In this document: piece by piece, positions 17,450 to 25,745 of the stretch
Layout: each line of letters begins with the position of its first letter
Numbering within the stretch: position 1 is the first letter of the stretch
Assembly (NCBI GenBank): GCA_964384805.1
Contig: CAYLLO010000004.1
Coordinates: forward strand, 1-55,214
Length of the DNA stretch: 55,214 nucleotides
Direction: 5' to 3'
From: HGM10611 sp964384805
GTDB lineage: Bacteria > Bacillota_I > Bacilli_A > ML615J-28 > CAG-313
Translations under genes and position numbers: made by a program
Notes under the pieces: generated by a model
Database searches by the model: none
Seen by the model: the letters and a program-made list of their open reading frames with translations, nothing else
Told to the model about the DNA's origin: nothing

Positions 17450-19282
17450 TCATATTTTTATTTTTTTGTGATAGGTTCGATTATTTTTTTTATAAACCGG
17501 TTTATTTTCTCTAATCAAACATCCTTTACCATTTCCAATTAAATCAAATCTGTGACATTTAATTAGAGCTTCTTTAACTAAATCGTAGTTTTTAGGATCT
17601 TTATATTGAAGCAATGCTCTTTGCATTGCCTTTTCTTTTGGCGTCTTAGCTACAAATACTGGTTTCATTGTTCTGGGATCTACACCTGTATAATACATAC
17701 AAGTCGAAATCGTTGATGGCGTAGGGTAAAAATCTTGAACCTGTTCGATATATATTTTTTCATCTCTAATATATTCGGCTAACATAATTGCATCTTCTAA
17801 TTTTGAGCCTGGATGACTGCTCATTAAGTATGGTACCAAATACTGATCTTTTTTTAATTCTTTATTTAATTTGTAGTATTTTTCAACAAATTTACGGTAT
17901 AAAGAACTACTTGGCTTCTGCATATACGATAAAACCCGATCACTTACATGTTCTGGTGCAACCTTTAATTGACCAGATATATGATGAGTAATTAATTCTT
18001 TAAAAAACTCATCTTTATTATCATACATTAAATAGTCATATCGTATTCCACTACGAATAAAGACTTTTTTAACTCCATCAATACTTCTTAAACTTCTTAA
18101 AATATCTAAATAATCATCATGAGATACAAAAAGATTAGGACAACGATTAGGAAATAAACACTGTTTTTCGGTACATGCTCCCTTAGTTTCTTGTTTGGAA
18201 CATGATTTGTGATAAAAATTAGCGGTTGGACCTCCTACGTCATGAATATATCCTTTAAAATCAGGATCTTTTACTAATTTATGAGCCTCATTTAAAACTG
18301 ATTCTTTACTTCTCGATTGAATAATTCGTCCTTGATGGTTAGTTAAGGCACAAAAACTACATCCTCCAAAACACCCTCTATTAATACTTATGCTAAATTT
18401 AACCTCTTGGAGAGCTGGAACCCCTTTTTTATACATAGGATGAGCCCGTCTTTCATAAGGAAGAGCATAAACCCAATCTAAATAACTTTGTTCTAAAGGA
18501 GGATTAGCAGGATTTTGAATGACATATACGCCATCATATTCTTCAACTAGTGGTTTCCCAGAAAATGGGTCAGTATTTTTATATTGAATATTAAAACTTT
18601 TGGCATAATTCAATTTATTATCTCTTAATTCTTTATAACTAGGTAATATAATAGCGTCTGATGGCAGCAAATCTTTGTTGGTGGTTTTCCAAGTAGTTCC
18701 CGGCAAATATATTAAATCTTTAACTTCTATTCCAGCGGCTAGTGCGTCAGCAATTTCCACAATTCCCCGGTCTCCCATACCATAAGATATAATATCTGCT
18801 CCACTTTCAAGTAAAATCGAGGGACGTAAATCATCTTTAATATAATCATAATGAGCAAGCCTCCGCAAAGAGGCCTCAATTCCACCAATAATAATTGGTT
18901 TATTAGGAAATAATCTCTTCACTATTTTACAATATGTAATGGTCGCATCTTTAGGTCGTCTACCTGATACTCCACCTTCTTGATATAAGTCTTTACTACG
19001 CATTCTTTTGTTAGAAGTATACATATTAACCATGGTATCAATATTTCCTGCTGAAATCATAAAGCCTATTTTAGGAATCCCTAACACTTGAAATGATTCG
19101 TCATTTTTAATATTGGGATGAGGAATTATCCCAACTCTATATCCAAACGCTTCTAATACTCTAGTAATAATGGCCGCCCCAAAAGAAGGGTGATCAACAT
19201 ATGCATCTCCCAAAATATATATAAAGTCAAGTTCATCCCAACCTCTTTCGGCCATATCTTGTTTACTAACAGGTATAAACAT
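17450..19282 (-). CDS. YgiQ family (UPF0313) radical SAM protein
   Basis: A 610-residue radical SAM enzyme of the YgiQ family; the reaction is not established. The 4Fe-4S motif is CFGGCSFC within NRGCFGGCSFCALTNHQGR. Other family blocks are visible: IIGGIEASLRRLAHYDYW-like near residue 150, IHDVGGPTANFY, YLVPYLMSSHPGS and the C-terminal VQDFYPTPSTISTCMYYTG. I took ATG 19280-19282 (after AGGTGAT) as start; the frame extends ten codons further without a ribosome site. It ends in TGA (17450-17452), evidence for standard stop usage. A monocistronic unit with its own promoter. Confidence 0.93.
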   Translation of the reverse strand: MFIPVSKQDMAERGWDELDFIYILGDAYVDHPSFGAAIITRVLEAFGYRVGIIPHPNIKNDESFQVLGIPKIGFMISAGNIDTMVNMYTSNKRMRSKDLYQEGGVSGRRPKDATITYCKIVKRLFPNKPIIIGGIEASLRRLAHYDYIKDDLRPSILLESGADIISYGMGDRGIVEIADALAAGIEVKDLIYLPGTTWKTTNKDLLPSDAIILPSYKELRDNKLNYAKSFNIQYKNTDPFSGKPLVEEYDGVYVIQNPANPPLEQSYLDWVYALPYERRAHPMYKKGVPALQEVKFSISINRGCFGGCSFCALTNHQGRIIQSRSKESVLNEAHKLVKDPDFKGYIHDVGGPTANFYHKSCSKQETKGACTEKQCLFPNRCPNLFVSHDDYLDILRSLRSIDGVKKVFIRSGIRYDYLMYDNKDEFFKELITHHISGQLKVAPEHVSDRVLSYMQKPSSSLYRKFVEKYYKLNKELKKDQYLVPYLMSSHPGSKLEDAIMLAEYIRDEKIYIEQVQDFYPTPSTISTCMYYTGVDPRTMKPVFVAKTPKEKAMQRALLQYKDPKNYDLVKEALIKCHRFDLIGNGKGCLIRENKPVYKKNNRTYHKKIKI

Positions 19283-19302
19283 CTTATCACCTCGTTTTTT
19301 GT

Positions 19303-19331
19303 AGTATATCACTTTTTGATTCTTTTAGCAA
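19303..19331 (-). promoter_or_regulatory. Promoter of the ygiQ-type gene
   Basis: Minus strand TTGCTA (19326-19331), 17 bp, TATACT (19303-19308), about 20 bp from the start codon region. Confidence 0.65.
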
Positions 19332-19370
19332 GAAAATTATTTTTACACATATAATTAAGAGAGGTATGTT

Positions 19371-20273
19371 ATGTCAGTAATTATTATTTTATCATCTCTT
19401 TCTTTATTAATATATAGCATCACTAAACTGAGCAATACAATTGAAAATATAAATCAAACAAAAATAAAAAATGTTCTTAATAAATTCACTAAAACCACTT
19501 TTTTATCTTTTATAACAGGAATAGTAATATGCTTAATAACTCAATCAAGCTCAATTATTACTATTCTAACAATAAGCTTAGTTTCAGCCAAAGTATTATC
19601 TATGGAAAAGGGATTAGCGATTGTTATGGGGTCCAATATTGGTACAACATTAATATCGCTCATTATTTCTTTAGATATTGGCGTGCTTTATTTTCTTTTT
19701 ATACTTATTGGTGTATTACTTTTTTTCTGTAAAAAATATTCTTTTTCAGATATATTAATCTCGCTTGGCTTAATTTTTTTAAGTTTAGATATTTTAGAAA
19801 GAGAATTACTATCTTTTATTAGCTCTACCTTTTTAAATAATCTACTAACCAAAATTACTAGTCCTCTTACTGGTATACTAGCTGGAACAATCTTTTCTTT
19901 TTTAATCCAATCTTCTTCCGCAACCATTGCTTTGACTCAAAAAATGTATATAAACCATTTACTATCTCCAATTTTCGGAATATCTATTATGCTTGGTGCT
20001 AACATTGGAACTACTATTAGTGGTTTAATTTTTTCAATCAATTCTCAAATTAATGCCAAAAGAGTAGCACTGGCAAGTCTATTGTTCAACCTTTTCGGTG
20101 TAATACTTATGATTCCTTTTCTTTATATATATAAAGAAACCATCAACAGTTTTAATTCTACTTATCTAATCTCAACAACACATATTTATTTTAATATTAT
20201 TACTGGCTTAATGGGAGTTTTTTTTATTAAACCTCTTTGTCATCTTTCTAATTTTTTAATTAAAGAAGCTTAG
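19371..20273 (+). CDS. Na/Pi-cotransporter family membrane protein
   Basis: A 300-residue polytopic membrane protein with two inverted-repeat halves, each with the family QSSS signature (TQSSSIIT near residue 57, QSSSATIA near residue 184) and a following GSNIGTT / GANIGTT motif. This is the PF02690 (NptA/YjbB-like) core without the C-terminal PhoU-like domain that longer members have. Probable role: sodium-dependent phosphate transport; inference from family only. It is the first of only two plus-strand genes in the left arm, thus head-on to replication. RBS GAGAGGT; a -10 TATAAT lies about 20 bp upstream. Confidence 0.85.
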   Translation: MSVIIILSSLSLLIYSITKLSNTIENINQTKIKNVLNKFTKTTFLSFITGIVICLITQSSSIITILTISLVSAKVLSMEKGLAIVMGSNIGTTLISLIISLDIGVLYFLFILIGVLLFFCKKYSFSDILISLGLIFLSLDILERELLSFISSTFLNNLLTKITSPLTGILAGTIFSFLIQSSSATIALTQKMYINHLLSPIFGISIMLGANIGTTISGLIFSINSQINAKRVALASLLFNLFGVILMIPFLYIYKETINSFNSTYLISTTHIYFNIITGLMGVFFIKPLCHLSNFLIKEA

Positions 20274-20322
20274 TTTTTTTAATTCTATTAATCTCAACTA
20301 TTTCGAATAAAAATTTAAAAAT

Positions 20323-20348
20323 GTTACAATTTGTCTTTAAATTGTAAC
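20323..20348. terminator. Bidirectional terminator
   Basis: Stem GTTACAATTT / AAATTGTAAC (6-nt loop) between two convergent genes, with T-rich tails on both strands (CTTTTTG on plus, ATTTTTAAATTTTT on minus). Confidence 0.85.
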
Positions 20349-20383
20349 ACTTTTTGAATATTTAAATGTTCTAGTTTGTAAGA

Positions 20384-20770
20384 TTATTTTGGTAATTTTT
20401 TACCACAATTATTACAATAAATAAAATCATCTTTGACTTTTTTACCACAATATGGGCAATAAGTAGAATCATCACTTATATTAAATTCATAATCTGTATG
20501 ATCTATGTTATATTCTTCATTTAATGGGTCAACTTCTTCACCATCTTCAGTTATATCAAATAATGAATGTCTATTTTTTCTTGTTGCATTTTTAAAACTA
20601 TAGATTGCTTGATATATAGCCATACCGATGAAAATTAATCCAAAAGGAACCATTATATAGCCACCCATTATGATAGCCATAATTGTCCAAAATACTCCGA
20701 AGATGCCCACAAATATACTCATTATCCCACTTTGTCTTGAAGGCCCCCGTCCAGGTTTAATACTTTTCAT
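20384..20770 (-). CDS. Small membrane protein with C-terminal zinc ribbon
   Basis: A 128-residue protein: basic N-terminus, two transmembrane segments (about 18-36 and 40-60), an acidic linker, and a zinc ribbon CPYCGKKVKDDFIYCNNCGKK at the C-terminus. It lies 16 bp after the SPFH gene and ends at a strong terminator, so it is probably the last gene of the SPFH operon. Zinc-ribbon membrane proteins are common in Bacilli without known function; I infer only a structural link to the SPFH/NfeD system. Confidence 0.7.
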   Translation of the reverse strand: MKSIKPGRGPSRQSGIMSIFVGIFGVFWTIMAIIMGGYIMVPFGLIFIGMAIYQAIYSFKNATRKNRHSLFDITEDGEEVDPLNEEYNIDHTDYEFNISDDSTYCPYCGKKVKDDFIYCNNCGKKLPK

Positions 20771-20786
20771 ATATATACCCTTTCAA

Positions 20787-21821
20787 TTATTCGGTTTTAG
20801 AATCCACTTTGTCTGTTGCGATTTCTTTGATCGATGTAACAAGTCCAGCTAATCCTTGCATATTAGATGGAACAATAATCTTAGTTGCTTTTCCATCTGC
20901 CATTACCCCTAAAGCTTCATATGCTTTAAGTGTCAACACTCCTTGATTAACATTTACATCTTTAATCATTTTTAACCCTTCAGCAGTAGCCTGATTAATC
21001 TTTAAAATAGACTCTGCTTGCCCTTCGGCTTCTTTTATTAATGCCTCTTTTTTGGCTTCGGCTTTTAAAATTTCTGCAGCTTTTTCGGCTTCAGCTCTTA
21101 AAATTTCTGACTCTTTAATTCCTTCGGCCTTTAAAATGTTAGAACGCTTTTCCCCCTCAGCAAGTAGAATTGCCTCACGTCTTTCACGTTCTGCACGCAT
21201 TTGTTTTTCCATTGCATCACGAATGTCTTTTGGAGGCATAATATTCTTAACCTCTACACGAATAACTTTAATTCCCCACGGATCAGTTGCTTCGTCTAAA
21301 ATTTGTCGCATTTTTGAATTAACTAAATCTCTACTTGTTAATGCACCATCTAAATCCAAATCACCCATAATATTACGCAAAGTTGTTGTTGTTAAATTAT
21401 CTAAGGCTTTGATTGGATTAGATACACCATAAACATATGCTTTCGGATCAGTTATTTGATAATAAACAACGGTATCAATTTGCATTGTAACATTATCTTT
21501 AGTAATGACTGGTTGTGGTGCAAAATCACACACTTGTTCTTTTAAATTAACAATTCCAATTTTTTTAGGAACCATAGTACTTCCATTGGCGATGGCAGGA
21601 ATAGCCGAAGCGTCAACCGCAATTCTGTCAATAAAAGGAACTAAGAAATGAATTCCCGTATCCCATGTTTTGTGATACTTACCTAATCTTTCAATAACAT
21701 AAGCATTAGTTTGAGAAACAATTTTAATATTTGCGATAATAATAATTGACAAAATAATTAAAATCACAGCTAAACCACCTAATAAAACATTAACACCACT
21801 TGTAAGAAAAGAACTTAACAT
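20787..21821 (-). CDS. SPFH/band 7 (stomatin-like) membrane protein
   Basis: A 344-residue scaffold protein of the stomatin/QmcA type, anchored by one N-terminal transmembrane helix (about 14-34) and followed by the SPFH domain (VIERLGKYHKTWDTGIHFL ... DPWGIKVIRVEVKNI) and an Ala/Glu-rich coiled coil (AEGEKRSNILKAEGIKESE). Such proteins form ring assemblies in membrane microdomains and pair with NfeD proteins, as here (18 bp downstream of the NfeD gene). RBS GGAGG. Confidence 0.93.
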   Translation of the reverse strand: MLSSFLTSGVNVLLGGLAVILIILSIIIIANIKIVSQTNAYVIERLGKYHKTWDTGIHFLVPFIDRIAVDASAIPAIANGSTMVPKKIGIVNLKEQVCDFAPQPVITKDNVTMQIDTVVYYQITDPKAYVYGVSNPIKALDNLTTTTLRNIMGDLDLDGALTSRDLVNSKMRQILDEATDPWGIKVIRVEVKNIMPPKDIRDAMEKQMRAERERREAILLAEGEKRSNILKAEGIKESEILRAEAEKAAEILKAEAKKEALIKEAEGQAESILKINQATAEGLKMIKDVNVNQGVLTLKAYEALGVMADGKATKIIVPSNMQGLAGLVTSIKEIATDKVDSKTE

Positions 21822-21839
21822 TATTTTATCCTCCTTTAG

Positions 21840-22313
21840 TTATTTTATTTCTATTTCTTCAATATAATCAACAATAAGTTTGTTACCACTAATAGCTTTT
21901 ACCACTACTTTAGTACCTTTTTCAATTAAATTGTTTTTATTTGATATGGCCGTCCAATCTTGAAAATATACTTTAACTACTCCTTTTTTATCTGGTTCAA
22001 TAGTTTCTGTTACAGTTGCCACCATACCAATTAACTTATCAATGTTTGTTTTTAATCCCCCTTTAGCATTTAGCTTTTTAGCTAATGGACGCGTTGCCAA
22101 AATCATAACAATCGTAACTACAGCAAATACGGCAATTTGTATATATATATTTAAATTAAACAAACTACAAATCATTGCCACAAGACTTGATAAAGAAAAC
22201 CAGATTGATACTAAAGCAGTTGTTTGAGCTTCCACGATTATTCCTATGACAACCACCACCAGCCATACAATAAACATTGTAATTTGTCCAGTACTCAAGA
22301 TATTAAACCACAT
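21840..22313 (-). CDS. Short NfeD family membrane protein
   Basis: A 157-residue partner of the SPFH protein: N-terminal transmembrane helices (about 8-65) and a C-terminal OB-fold (TETIEPDKKGVVKVYFQDW ... VVVKAISGNKLIVD). This is the short NfeD class without a protease domain. I chose ATG 22311-22313, 6 bp after GGAGGT, rather than a GTG inside that ribosome site. Its start overlaps the end of the upstream gene by 11 bp, implying translational coupling. Confidence 0.9.
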   Translation of the reverse strand: MWFNILSTGQITMFIVWLVVVVIGIIVEAQTTALVSIWFSLSSLVAMICSLFNLNIYIQIAVFAVVTIVMILATRPLAKKLNAKGGLKTNIDKLIGMVATVTETIEPDKKGVVKVYFQDWTAISNKNNLIEKGTKVVVKAISGNKLIVDYIEEIEIK

Positions 22314-22689
22314 CTTTTTTACCTCCACATTCTACAATTAGCATTTTTGTACCTGTATTCCATTTAGCATTATATTTGTATGCCACTTGTTTTTGAAAAT
22401 CTAACTTTAGTATTTCATTTATTTTATCAATCAAATTCTTTCCCGTTATTCTTCCATATGATAATTTAATTGAGATTTTATTTAATGAATCTTTATCTAC
22501 CAACAATGAATCTACTTCGTCTTGAGATACATTTTTAATAACGATATTATTGGTATCACTATCAATACCCACTGCTACAGCATATGCATCTAAAAAGTAG
22601 TTTGATGCTTGTTTATTTAAACAAATATTATTAGCGTAAATTGTAACTGCACCTAAATCATCTTTATGCCTAAACCATTCTATTTTCAT
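22303..22689 (-). CDS. Unknown protein heading the NfeD-SPFH operon
   Basis: A 128-residue soluble-looking protein with no signal or membrane segment. I do not recognise the family. The N-terminus (WFRHKDDLGAVTIYANNICLNK) and centre (IDSDTNNIVIKNVSQDEVD) suggest an alpha/beta fold. It overlaps the NfeD gene by 11 bp and has a near-consensus promoter, so it is first in the four-gene SPFH operon. A regulatory or assembly role is a guess from context. Confidence 0.7.
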   Translation of the reverse strand: MKIEWFRHKDDLGAVTIYANNICLNKQASNYFLDAYAVAVGIDSDTNNIVIKNVSQDEVDSLLVDKDSLNKISIKLSYGRITGKNLIDKINEILKLDFQKQVAYKYNAKWNTGTKMLIVECGGKKDVV

Positions 22690-22711
22690 AACAAACTCCT
22701 CCTTTATGTAT

Positions 22712-22741
22712 ATTATATATTAAAAAGTATAGTTATGTCAA
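22712..22741 (-). promoter_or_regulatory. Promoter of the NfeD-SPFH operon
   Basis: Minus strand TTGACA (22736-22741, full consensus), 18 bp, TATAAT (22712-22717), then AGGAGGAG before the start at 22689. Confidence 0.8.
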
Positions 22742-22813
22742 TAAAATGTATAATAATGTATTTTTGTGTATTTACGATTTCACAAAATTTTCAGTTTTAA
22801 TCATATCTTTTAT

Positions 22814-22842
22814 TTGAAAAAAAATAAAAGTAATGATATAAT
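22814..22842 (+). promoter_or_regulatory. Promoter of the unknown membrane protein gene
   Basis: TTGAAA (22814-22819), 17 bp, TATAAT (22837-22842), then AGGAGG before ATG 22872. It is divergent from the SPFH operon promoter 72 bp away. Confidence 0.75.
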
Positions 22843-22871
22843 ATAATGGATTTTTAGGAGGTTATATATAA

Positions 22872-23888
22872 ATGAAAAAGAAAAACCTGGTAGTATTACT
22901 AATTTCTATTTTATTTCCGATTATAGTTACAGCATTTATTGGGATGTATTCATACGGAATTTTTGGAAATTGGGATAAAAACCAAACAAAATTTATCAAC
23001 TCGCTTTTTAATGAGGAAAAAGAAACAAAAACAAGCATTGAAAACTACGCTAAATTTGCTTCTTCTCACTATTTAAATTTATCAGAAAATATGGTTGTCT
23101 ATAGCGACTATCAAGAAAGAACAGTATTAGAACCTGTTAATGGGGCTTATACAATTGACAATAAATTAACTCTTTCTTCTTATGCATTAGCAGAAATTGG
23201 CGGAGATACTCCTTATATATCTTATATGTTCTTCTTGTATAATTTAAACTACAATAACATTTCCCCTTCAAATATTTATTTTATTTGTGTAAAGGGTACT
23301 GAAAATGATGATTATGCTCATTTACTTGAAGCTATTGAACAATTTAATACTGATTGGGTTGAAGATGGTACAACTGGCGCTGCCGCTCTTTCTTCTTCTC
23401 GTGGAACTCCATACCCAATCTACGATATTCATGCGATTTTAGACGATGATAGTGATTCAGAAAAAACTCCTTATGCTTATAGCATTACACCTAATCGTAA
23501 CTATGCGGTTACAGATGAAGATGGAAATGAAGATGAATCAATTTCCTTTACTAAACTTGCTAATTGTTCTTTCGCAATTATTGAAACAACTAATGAAAAC
23601 AAAACAACTGTTCTAATGTCTGGGTTACTAAATGATATCAAAAGAAGCCCTTCAGCACTTCAAAGTTTAGAAAATGTAAGTATTGGTTATGGTTCTACTT
23701 CTGTAGAAGAACTTTCTTCTTTACAAAATGCTGGTTATACAAAATTTGTTATGCCAACTCTTTTATGGCAAGGTGCAATAGCCTTTGTTATTTCTGGCCT
23801 TATAGCTATACTATTCTATATGACTTGGACATATGATGAACCAAATAATAAGAAAAAATTTAAACAAAACAAAAATAAGGTTGACTAA
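22872..23888 (+). CDS. Unknown membrane protein with large external domain
   Basis: A 338-residue protein with a hydrophobic segment at each end (about 6-28 and 298-320), a Lys-rich C-terminal tail (NKKKFKQNKNK), and about 270 residues between them that would lie outside the cell. That region is acidic, with DEDGNEDES and DDDSDSEK runs. No catalytic motif or known family is apparent. It is monocistronic, transcribed head-on to replication, with its own promoter and a terminator overlapping the stop codon. Confidence 0.75.
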   Translation: MKKKNLVVLLISILFPIIVTAFIGMYSYGIFGNWDKNQTKFINSLFNEEKETKTSIENYAKFASSHYLNLSENMVVYSDYQERTVLEPVNGAYTIDNKLTLSSYALAEIGGDTPYISYMFFLYNLNYNNISPSNIYFICVKGTENDDYAHLLEAIEQFNTDWVEDGTTGAAALSSSRGTPYPIYDIHAILDDDSDSEKTPYAYSITPNRNYAVTDEDGNEDESISFTKLANCSFAIIETTNENKTTVLMSGLLNDIKRSPSALQSLENVSIGYGSTSVEELSSLQNAGYTKFVMPTLLWQGAIAFVISGLIAILFYMTWTYDEPNNKKKFKQNKNKVD

Positions 23889-23896
23889 CAACCTTA
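23876..23896. terminator. Bidirectional terminator between convergent genes
   Basis: Stem TAAGGTTG / CAACCTTA (5-nt loop that includes the TAA stop of the upstream gene), with TTTTTTTT on the plus strand and ATTTTTGTTTTG on the minus strand, serving also asnS. Confidence 0.85.
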
Positions 23897-23902
23897 TTTT
23901 TT

Positions 23903-25291
23903 TTAAAACTCACAATTTTTAGGAGTTCGTGGAAATGGAATAACATCTCTTATATTTTCCACTCCTGTTAAATACATAATTAACCGTTCAAACCCCATTC
24001 CAAATCCAGAATGTACACATCCACCATATCTTCTGGTATCCAAGTACCAATCAATTCCGTTTTTATCTACTCCCATTTCTGTCATTCTTTCGAGTAATTT
24101 ATCTAAATTTTCTTCTCTTTGTGAACCTCCCATTAATTCACCAGCCTGTGGCACAACTAAATCTACTGCCGCAACTGTTTTATTATCTGGGTTAACTTTC
24201 ATATAATAAGCCTTGATATCTTTTGGCCAATCAGTGATAAATACTGGTCCATTAAAATACTCAGTAATATATCTTTCATGTTCTTTCGCAATATCATCTT
24301 CATAACTTGGTTGAAATTCCCATTTTACCTTAGCAGCTTTTAAAATATCAATTACATCGTGATGAGTAATTCTAACAAAGTTACTATTTAAAAGAGAGGT
24401 AATTTTTTCTTTTAAGCCTTTTTCAACAAACTTATCACAGAAATCTATTTCTTCTGGACAATTATCAATAACATATTTGACAACAAATTTTAACATTTCT
24501 TCTTCTATATCCATTAAACCTTGTAAATCACAAAAAGCCATTTCTGGTTCAATCATCCAAAATTCATTAGCATGAGTTTTAGTATTTGAATTTTCTGTTC
24601 TAAATGTTGGCCCAAAAGTATATATATCACCAAAAGCCATCGCATAAGTTTCCCCTTGTAATTGTCCTGACCCCGTAATAAAGGCTTGTTTACCAAATAA
24701 GTCTTTTGAATAATCAACTTTACCTTCTTCTGTAAGAGGTAAATTATTTAAGTTTAAAGTACTTATTTTAAACATTTGATCGCTACCTTCACAATCGGCA
24801 CATGTAATTAAAGGGGTATGAACATATAAATATCCTCTTTCTTGAAAATATGTATGAATTGCATGAGCAGCTACACTTCTAATTCTAAAAATTGCTGAAA
24901 AAAGGTTTGTTCTTGGACGAAGATGAGCAACTTCTCTTAAAAACTCTCTTGTATGTCTTTTAGGTTGGATAGGATAGTTTTCTGGACAATCTCCAAGCAT
25001 TTCTATTTCTAAAGCATGAACTTCTAATGGCTGTTTTAATTCTGGTGTTAATTTAACAATCCCTTTAACTTTAACGGATACTCCTACTCTAAATCTAGAA
25101 ATTTCTAAGAAATTGGTCATTTTATCATCATATACTACTTGAAGTGATTCAAAAAAAGACCCATCATTAACATTTAAAAAACCAAATTGTGCTTGGGAAC
25201 GATTATTTCTAACCCATCCACAAATAACTACTTCTGTTTCTGAATATAATTCTTTTTGTCTAAATAATTCTTTTACTCTTATTCTTTTCAT
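23903..25291 (-). CDS. asnS: Asparaginyl-tRNA synthetase
   Basis: Class IIb synthetase that charges tRNA-Asn, 462 residues. The N-terminal OB-fold anticodon-binding domain covers about 1-110 (VVICGWVRNNRSQAQFGF). Class II motif 2 is FRTENSNTKTHANEF with WMIEPEMAF, and motif 3 is GFGMGFERLIMYLTG followed by DVIPFPRTP. The TITCAD/SGSGQLQGE-type region identifies AsnRS rather than AspRS. It is controlled by an upstream T-box with an AAC specifier. RBS TAGGAGGAT. In many Bacilli mnmG follows mnmE in this place; here asnS does. Confidence 0.97.
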   Translation of the reverse strand: MKRIRVKELFRQKELYSETEVVICGWVRNNRSQAQFGFLNVNDGSFFESLQVVYDDKMTNFLEISRFRVGVSVKVKGIVKLTPELKQPLEVHALEIEMLGDCPENYPIQPKRHTREFLREVAHLRPRTNLFSAIFRIRSVAAHAIHTYFQERGYLYVHTPLITCADCEGSDQMFKISTLNLNNLPLTEEGKVDYSKDLFGKQAFITGSGQLQGETYAMAFGDIYTFGPTFRTENSNTKTHANEFWMIEPEMAFCDLQGLMDIEEEMLKFVVKYVIDNCPEEIDFCDKFVEKGLKEKITSLLNSNFVRITHHDVIDILKAAKVKWEFQPSYEDDIAKEHERYITEYFNGPVFITDWPKDIKAYYMKVNPDNKTVAAVDLVVPQAGELMGGSQREENLDKLLERMTEMGVDKNGIDWYLDTRRYGGCVHSGFGMGFERLIMYLTGVENIRDVIPFPRTPKNCEF

Positions 25292-25307
25292 ATTATCCTC
25301 CTAAAAA

Positions 25308-25562
25308 ATAAAAATCCTTAACTAAAAAAAGTCAAACTTTTTTGTTAAGGACGAAAAAACTCCGTGGTACCACCTTAATTTGTATTTCTACACACTCTTT
25401 TTTTGTTAACACAGTTTTATCTGCGGGTAGGTCTACTAAAACGCCTTTGTTTTTTCTTCTTACCACTCATGGGTGTTCTCCTAAGAATCATTTTTTTAAG
25501 TTCTCACTGTCCTTAAATCACTGAATAACTGATTTCTTACTTGTCCCAATCAACGTTTTTTT
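25308..25562 (-). promoter_or_regulatory. T-box riboswitch controlling asnS
   Basis: The leader before asnS carries the T-box core AAGGTGGTACCACGG (25362-25376) and a long terminator hairpin (TCCTTAAC ... GTTAAGGA with inner AAAAAAGT/ACTTTTTT, 25315-25351) followed by TTTTTATTTTTT. Near the 5' part AGTGAG-AAC occurs; AAC is an asparagine codon at the expected specifier position. Uncharged tRNA-Asn should stabilise the antiterminator and raise asnS expression. Confidence 0.92.
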
Positions 25563-25570
25563 ATATTAAC

Positions 25571-25599
25571 ATTATATATGTTTTAACTAGTTTTGTCAA
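25571..25599 (-). promoter_or_regulatory. Promoter of the asnS T-box transcript
   Basis: Minus strand TTGACA (25594-25599), 17 bp, TATAAT (25571-25576): full consensus. The remaining bases to the mnmE stop (25600-25745) hold nothing I can identify. Confidence 0.85.
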
Positions 25600-25745
25600 A
25601 TTATTCATTATATTAAAAAAACATTTGGATAGTTTTTTAATAAATTAGATCTAACTAGTTAATTTTATAATCAAAGTTATCTCTTTAATATATCTTTAGT
25701 AAATCTTCTTTTATTATATAGAAACGATTTTTTTAATTAATCTCT

